A DNA stretch of 9,367 nt from contig CAJUEX010000081.1 of assembly GCA_910585715.1 (NCBI GenBank), positions 1-9,367 on the forward strand, given 5' to 3'. This DNA is from an uncultured Lachnospiraceae bacterium (lineage in GTDB: Bacteria; Bacillota; Clostridia; Lachnospirales; Lachnospiraceae). This document shows, piece by piece, positions 5,594 through 9,367 of this stretch. The position numbers were made by a program, and so were the translations under genes. The notes below the pieces were generated by a model. That model saw only the letters and a program-made list of their open reading frames with translations. It searched no databases and had not been told where the DNA came from. Every line of letters begins with the position of its first letter. Within the stretch, counting starts at the first letter, position 1.

Positions 5594-7150
5594 CTATTTC
5601 GCATAATCAGTAACACGGGACTCTCGAATCAGATTTACCTTTATCTGTCCCGGATATTCCAATTCAGCTTCAATCTGTTTGGAAATATCCCGTGCCAAAA
5701 GCACCATGTCTGAATCTGATATTTGTTCTGGAACTACCATTACACGTACTTCCCTGCCTGCCTGAATAGCAAAAGATTTGTCTACACCTTTAAAATTGTT
5801 GGTTATTTCTTCTAATTGTTTAAGTCTGCTTGTATAAGTTTCTAATGTTTCCCTGCGCGCTCCCGGCCTTGCTGCTGATATAGTATCAGAAGCCTGTACA
5901 ATGCACGCAATCAAAGACTGGGGCTCCACATCTCCGTGATGTGATTCTACGGAATTGATTACAATTGCTGATTCCTTGTACTTTCTGCACAAATCCACAC
6001 CTAACTGAATATGGGAACCTTCCATTTCATGGTCTACAGCCTTACCGATATCATGCAGTAAGCCTGCGCGTTTTGCCATACGCACATCCAGTCCCATTTC
6101 AGCTGCCAATAAGCCTGAAAGCTGCGCTACTTCAATGGAATGCTTTAATGCGTTCTGACCATAGCTTGTTCTAAATTTCATCTTACCAAGTAATCTCACA
6201 AGTTCCGGATGAATGCCATGCACTCCTACTTCCAGAGTGGCAGCTTCACCTTCCTCACGAATCATAACTTCTACTTCTTTTTGTGCCTTTTCCACCATTT
6301 CTTCAATTCTGGCCGGATGGATACGTCCGTCCACAATCAGTTTTTCCAAGGCAATTCTCGCAACTTCTCTGCGAATCGGATCAAATCCTGATAAAATAAC
6401 TGCTTCCGGCGTGTCGTCAATAATCAAATCCACCCCGGTCATAGTCTCCAGCGTTCGGATATTTCTACCCTCCCTGCCGATAATGCGACCCTTCATCTCA
6501 TCATTTGGAAGCTGTACCACAGAAATAGTAGTCTCTGATACATGATCAGCCGCACATTTCTGAATGGCAGTCACCACATATTCCTTAGCTTTTTTATCCG
6601 CTTCCTCTTTTGCCCTGCTCTCCATTTCCTTAATCATGACAGCAGTTTCATGTTTTACTTCATCTTCAACAATTTTTAACAAATACTCTTTTGCCTGTTC
6701 AGAGGTTAAACCGGAAATCCGTTCTAGTTCCTGTACTCTTTGTTCATTGAGATTATCAATGTCTGCTTTCTTCTTTGCCAGTTCCTGTTCTTTGGAAATC
6801 AGGCTTGCTTCCTTTTTCTCAATTGCGTCCGCTTTTTTATCGATGTTCTCTTCCTTCTGCTGAACCCTTCTTTCAAAACGTTGAACCTCTGCCCGGCGTT
6901 CTTTGATTTCCTTGTCCAGTTCGTTCTTTGTACGAATGGACTCTTCTTTCACCTCAAGCAGTCCTTCCCGTTTTTTGGTTTCGGCAGTCTTTAAGGCTTC
7001 ATCAATAATTTCCCTTGCCTTTTGATCTGCATCACCAATCTTGCTTTCCACTACTTTCTTGCGATACGTAGTAGCAAGTACGGCAGTAAGCGGTATAGCA
7101 ATGATTAAGGTTACTAAAACAGCAATCCCAACAGCTAAACCCATGCTCAT
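5594..7150 (-). CDS. rny: ribonuclease Y (endoribonuclease RNase Y)
   Basis: A 518-residue RNase Y, the membrane-anchored endoribonuclease that starts bulk mRNA decay in many Firmicutes. One N-terminal membrane helix (4-27) is followed by a long charged coiled coil (about 30-205). A KH RNA-binding domain comes next, around GRIIGREGRN (221-230) and the conserved DDTPEAVILSGFDPIRREVAR region (245-265). An HD phosphohydrolase domain follows, with H337, the H366-D367 pair (LLHDIGKAVDHE) and the distal D422 (ASDTISAARPGARRE). The length is normal. The ATG at 7150 has GGAG 13 nt upstream, an unusually long spacing. The start region is partly a copy of a second one 32 nt upstream. The gene has its own promoter inside the end of recX, a leader of about 125 nt and a terminator at 5544-5573, so it can be expressed independently of the SOS-controlled recA-recX pair. 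Confidence 0.97.
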   Translation of the reverse strand: MSMGLAVGIAVLVTLIIAIPLTAVLATTYRKKVVESKIGDADQKAREIIDEALKTAETKKREGLLEVKEESIRTKNELDKEIKERRAEVQRFERRVQQKEENIDKKADAIEKKEASLISKEQELAKKKADIDNLNEQRVQELERISGLTSEQAKEYLLKIVEDEVKHETAVMIKEMESRAKEEADKKAKEYVVTAIQKCAADHVSETTISVVQLPNDEMKGRIIGREGRNIRTLETMTGVDLIIDDTPEAVILSGFDPIRREVARIALEKLIVDGRIHPARIEEMVEKAQKEVEVMIREEGEAATLEVGVHGIHPELVRLLGKMKFRTSYGQNALKHSIEVAQLSGLLAAEMGLDVRMAKRAGLLHDIGKAVDHEMEGSHIQLGVDLCRKYKESAIVINSVESHHGDVEPQSLIACIVQASDTISAARPGARRETLETYTSRLKQLEEITNNFKGVDKSFAIQAGREVRVMVVPEQISDSDMVLLARDISKQIEAELEYPGQIKVNLIRESRVTDYAK

Positions 7151-7155
7151 TGTAC

Positions 7156-7168
7156 AGGAGCACCTCCT
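7156..7168 (-). promoter_or_regulatory. rny Shine-Dalgarno sequence inside a small hairpin
   Basis: AGGAG-GTG-CTCCT forms a perfect 5-bp stem with a 3-nt loop. Its 5' arm is the Shine-Dalgarno sequence, which could be masked when the RNA folds. GGAG is 13 nt from the ATG. Confidence 0.5.
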
Positions 7169-7182
7169 TATTTAGTTTTCAT
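7168..7182 (-). CDS. possible 4-codon leader peptide (MKTK) ahead of rny
   Basis: ATG-AAA-ACT-AAA-TAA lies in the rny leader, and its stop directly abuts the rny GGAGG. Its own GGAG lies 13 nt upstream, the same distance as for rny. Both starts sit in the same 10-mer, TGTACAATGA (7179-7188 and 7147-7156). It is very short, so translation is only suggested by this duplicated layout. Confidence 0.25.
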   Translation of the reverse strand: MKTK

Positions 7183-7195
7183 TGTACACGTATTT

Positions 7196-7257
7196 CTCCG
7201 ATTTCATTCGGAGCTTTTCCGCTATCTCCATAGAATGTATGTATAAGTAACATTCTA
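7196..7257 (-). promoter_or_regulatory. structured 5' leader of rny with two hairpins
   Basis: Two perfect stems precede the start region: TAGAATGT (7231-7238) with ACATTCTA (7250-7257), loop 11 nt; and CTCCGA (7196-7201) with TCGGAG (7208-7213), loop 6 nt. The second stem covers the upstream GGAG. Neither is followed by a U-run, so they are leader structures rather than terminators. Confidence 0.5.
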
Positions 7258-7280
7258 AAACGCGAATTTACAACACTTAA

Positions 7281-7309
7281 ATTCTAAGGCATAATTAGAG
7301 TTATGTCAA
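7281..7309 (-). promoter_or_regulatory. sigma-A-type promoter of rny overlapping the recX stop
   Basis: A consensus TTGACA (7304-7309) stands 17 bp from TAGAAT (7281-7286). The -35 hexamer is the last two codons of recX (Leu-Thr) and the spacer begins with its TAA. Transcription would start near 7274. Confidence 0.8.
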
Positions 7310-7924
7310 GTAAAAGTCAGATTTCATGACCTGATTTATGGAATTTATGGAAAATCCTCTGCGGTACAAGGTGGCAACAAGCTTCTGTTTTTCCTTATGG
7401 TCACATTTCTCTGCATGGTAATGCTTTTTTTCCAGATAAGCATTGATTTGCTTTAATTCTTCCACAACAGTGCCTTCTTCTTCACATTCCAGAAAGGCAT
7501 TTTCTATGGTTTCTTTCTTAATACCCTTCTGCAGCAGCTTGTTTTCTATCTGCTTTTTGCTGAGGCTTTCCGCCCGATAACGGATAAAATCCATAGCGTA
7601 TGCCATATCATCCACGTAGCCATAGCTTTTCACATAATCCAATGCTTCTTTAATATGGCTCTCGGTATAAAACCCAAGCCTCAGCTTTCTTCGCAGTTCT
7701 TCCTCTGTATATGTCCTTGCCTTTAATAAATTCATGACCCGCAGTTTTGCCCTTTTGGGCAGTATCTGTGCAGTCAGCTCCTGATAGACTTCCTCTGCTA
7801 TCTCTTTTCCGTTTTTTATATGATAAACCGGGAGCTCACCCTTGTATAAGGCAAAGGCAAACTCTCCATCTATAAATATCTTACACTTACTTTTAGATAT
7901 TTCTTCAATTCCCGTGACTATCAT
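7301..7924 (-). CDS. recX: recombination regulator RecX
   Basis: A 207-residue RecX-family protein, a small, mostly helical modulator that binds RecA filaments and, in most studied species, limits RecA activity. The N-terminal segment (ITGIEEISKSKCKIFIDGEFAF type, about 2-25) is the extension usual in Firmicutes RecX. The rest consists of three-helix repeats. The typical line is seen at AKLRVMNLLKARTYTEEELRRKL (about 59-81), then YGYVDDMAYAMDFIRYR (101-117), and the KKQIENKLLQKGI element (123-135). The ATG overlaps the recA stop by 4 nt (ATGA), which implies translational coupling and sharing of the LexA-controlled recA promoter. Its last codons double as the -35 box of rny. The sequence of this family varies widely, but position and length make the call firm. 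Confidence 0.93.
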   Translation of the reverse strand: MIVTGIEEISKSKCKIFIDGEFAFALYKGELPVYHIKNGKEIAEEVYQELTAQILPKRAKLRVMNLLKARTYTEEELRRKLRLGFYTESHIKEALDYVKSYGYVDDMAYAMDFIRYRAESLSKKQIENKLLQKGIKKETIENAFLECEEEGTVVEELKQINAYLEKKHYHAEKCDHKEKQKLVATLYRRGFSINSINQVMKSDFYLT

Positions 7925-8988
7925 GCTTCTTTCTCAGAGCTCTTTTCTTTTGCTGCCTTTTCTTCTTTTTTCTCTTCTTTTTCTGCCTTTTCTTCTGATG
8001 GATTAAAATGTGCCCTTACCTTTTGTGCAATTTCTTCCAGCATGGCGGGATTTTCTTTTAGATAGGTTTTGGCATTTTCACGTCCCTGTCCTATCTTATT
8101 GCCTTCATAAGCATACCATGCGCCGCTTTTATTTACGATATTCACCGAAGCCGCCAAGTCCAGCACATCGCCTTCTCTGGAAATGCCTTCGCCAAACATA
8201 ATGTCAAACTCCGCCTCTTTAAAAGGGGGAGCAATCTTATTTTTCACTACTTTTACCCTTGTACGGTTTCCGATTACTTCTCCGCTTTGCTTCAATGCCT
8301 CAATCCGGCGTACATCCAGGCGCACGGAAGAATAAAATTTCAAGGCACGTCCGCCGGTGGTAGTCTCCGGGCTTCCAAACATAACACCTACTTTTTCACG
8401 GAGCTGATTGATAAAAATAACCGTACAATTAGACTTGCTGATAACCGCAGTCAGCTTCCGGAGAGCCTGGGACATAAGCCTTGCCTGGAGCCCTACATGG
8501 CTGTCTCCCATGTCCCCGTCAATTTCCGCCTTTGGAACAAGAGCAGCAACCGAGTCCACAACCACGATATCAATAGCACCGGAACGCACCATGGTCTCCG
8601 TAATCTCCAAAGCCTGCTCCCCGTTATCCGGCTGGGAAATGTATAAATTGTCTATATCAACACCGATGTTCTTGGCATATACGGGGTCCAAGGCATGTTC
8701 TGCATCAATAAATCCCGCAATGCCTCCCATCTTCTGTACTTCTGCAATCATATGGAGGGTAACCGTTGTCTTACCGCTGGATTCCGGACCATATATCTCT
8801 ATAATACGTCCCTTTGGAATACCGCCTAACCCAAGTGCCAGATCAAGGCTTAAGGAACCGGTAGGAATAGTCTCCACATTCATCTGAGCGGAAGGGTCCC
8901 CTAACTTCATAACCGCTCCCTTGCCAAACTGCCTTTCAATTTGGGACAACGCCGCGTCCAGTGCTTTTAATTTATCTTCTTTTTCCAT
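7921..8988 (-). CDS. recA: recombinase RecA
   Basis: A 355-residue RecA, the ATP-dependent strand-exchange protein of homologous recombination and co-protease for LexA cleavage in the SOS response. Visible elements: N-terminal oligomerisation helix (MEKEDKLKALDAAL); Walker A GPESSGKT (67-74); FIDAEHALDP (93-102); Walker B IVVVD (141-145); the L1 region around EIDGDMGDSHVG (155-166); INQLREKVGVMFGSPETTTGG (L2, 193-213); and the C-terminal domain with GISREGD. The last 25 residues are an unusually Lys/Glu-rich tail (EEKAEKEEKKEEKAAKEK). The frame stays open upstream to an ATG at 9087, but that stretch is the promoter and operator DNA. The true start is 8988, with AAAAGGAG 7 nt upstream. It overlaps recX by 4 nt. 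Confidence 0.98.
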   Translation of the reverse strand: MEKEDKLKALDAALSQIERQFGKGAVMKLGDPSAQMNVETIPTGSLSLDLALGLGGIPKGRIIEIYGPESSGKTTVTLHMIAEVQKMGGIAGFIDAEHALDPVYAKNIGVDIDNLYISQPDNGEQALEITETMVRSGAIDIVVVDSVAALVPKAEIDGDMGDSHVGLQARLMSQALRKLTAVISKSNCTVIFINQLREKVGVMFGSPETTTGGRALKFYSSVRLDVRRIEALKQSGEVIGNRTRVKVVKNKIAPPFKEAEFDIMFGEGISREGDVLDLAASVNIVNKSGAWYAYEGNKIGQGRENAKTYLKENPAMLEEIAQKVRAHFNPSEEKAEKEEKKEEKAAKEKSSEKEA

Positions 8989-9005
8989 GTTCAATCTCCT
9001 TTTCA

Positions 9006-9021
9006 CAGAACGTTCGTTCTG
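9006..9021. promoter_or_regulatory. LexA box 2 of recA
   Basis: CAGAAC-GTTC-GTTCTG on the plus strand is a dyad with perfect 6-bp arms. It fits the Gram-positive LexA consensus core GAAC-N4-GTTC and lies just downstream of the predicted start of transcription (near 9024) and upstream of the Shine-Dalgarno sequence. Confidence 0.85.
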
Positions 9022-9030
9022 ATACGTACT

Positions 9031-9059
9031 ATAATAAAACAAACGTTCGTATTTGTCAA
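9031..9059 (-). promoter_or_regulatory. sigma-A-type promoter of recA
   Basis: A consensus TTGACA (9054-9059) stands 17 bp from TATTAT (9031-9036) on the minus strand. The leader is about 36 nt and includes LexA box 2. Confidence 0.88.
9036..9049. promoter_or_regulatory. LexA box 1 of recA
   Basis: On the minus strand CGAAC-GTTT-GTTTT matches GAAC-N4-GTTY. It fills the spacer between the -35 and -10 boxes, so bound LexA would exclude RNA polymerase. Confidence 0.82.
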
Positions 9060-9087
9060 TGCTCATTCTTAAATTTTGTTGTGCCAC

Positions 9088-9367
9088 AAGCTGAAATCAG
9101 TATAACACAACAATGGTACAATAAAATTCTCTTTTTTAAAAATCCCCATTTTTCTTCTTGGAAATCAGTTGGCGAACAGCCGGAAATAAAAGCAGACTGC
9201 TTTTACTGCTACTAATTTAACACAATAAAAAGAAAAAAGCAAGCAAATTCGGGTGCGGCTGGAAAATCTTCGTAACAGTTCAGCCTGCGGGTTTTGGATT
9301 TGAGGACGTAGAAACTGGCAGAACATATAATAGTCTTCGGGGCACGCTTTCGCTCTGATAAAAACGC
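9088..9367. other. upstream edge region without a convincing gene; short inverted repeat
   Basis: A perfect inverted repeat TAAAAGC-AGACT-GCTTTTA occupies 9187-9205. It lacks the G+C content and U-run of a normal terminator. An imperfect stem (GGCTGGAA with TTCAGCC, one bulge) lies to its right at about 9257-9286. On the minus strand two frames are open from the window edge: one for 66 codons to a TGA at 9167-9165, the other for roughly 50 codons to a TAG. Neither has a ribosome binding site or a domain I recognise, and they overlap, so at most one could be the tail of a gene outside the window. The sequence resembles intergenic spacer. Confidence 0.4.

Noticed and set aside
8989..9087. 33-codon N-terminal extension of recA to ATG 9087
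   Set aside because: It is the promoter and LexA-box DNA read through by chance. ATG 8988 has a good Shine-Dalgarno sequence and matches the family's N-terminus.
1..9367. tRNA, rRNA, CRISPR array or insertion sequence
   Set aside because: No cloverleaf with a tRNA signature, no regularly spaced direct repeats and no transposase reading were found on either strand.

Overview
The window is a stretch of chromosome from a spore-forming, low-to-mid G+C Gram-positive bacterium, most likely a Lachnospiraceae-type clostridium. This rests on RNase Y downstream of recA-recX, Gram-positive LexA boxes (GAAC-N4-GTTY) at recA, a SpoIIM homologue, and a nudF ... spoIIM ... xerD order like that of Bacillus subtilis. 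The genus is not determined. All eight confident genes lie on the minus strand and are read from right to left.

Layout along the minus strand. (1) 9367-9089: edge segment with no convincing gene; it holds a short perfect inverted repeat and unsupported open frames. (2) 9059-5544: DNA repair and RNA turnover block. recA has a strong promoter with two LexA boxes and overlaps recX by 4 nt. rny (RNase Y) follows with its own promoter, whose -35 hexamer is the last two codons of recX, and a structured leader with a duplicated start region. A rho-independent terminator ends the block. (3) 5523-1936: metabolic/sporulation block. It contains an AspB-like aminotransferase behind a promoter and an 18-bp perfect palindrome, then a Nudix ADP-ribose pyrophosphatase (19-nt gap), a CaCA-type cation antiporter (12-nt gap) and spoIIM (about 70-nt gap). 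(4) 1830-858: xerD with its own promoter, encoding a complete tyrosine recombinase with all six catalytic residues. (5) 857-1: about 850 bp without a convincing gene. Its most striking part is a 227-nt unit (519-745) with 64-bp inverted arms (60 of 64 paired) enclosing three further hairpins, next to more hairpins at 260-460. An AT-rich stretch and a short G+C-rich coding-like fragment at the edge complete it.

How the genes work together. RecA and RecX are the SOS recombinase and its modulator, under LexA control. RNase Y starts mRNA decay from the membrane. The second block looks like a housekeeping operon (amino-acid transamination, ADP-ribose clean-up, cation exchange) leading into the engulfment gene spoIIM. 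XerD resolves chromosome dimers. Nothing in the coding part suggests a novel multi-gene system. The best candidates for undescribed biology are non-coding: the branched element beside xerD, the duplicated start region of rny, and the palindromic operator of the aminotransferase.
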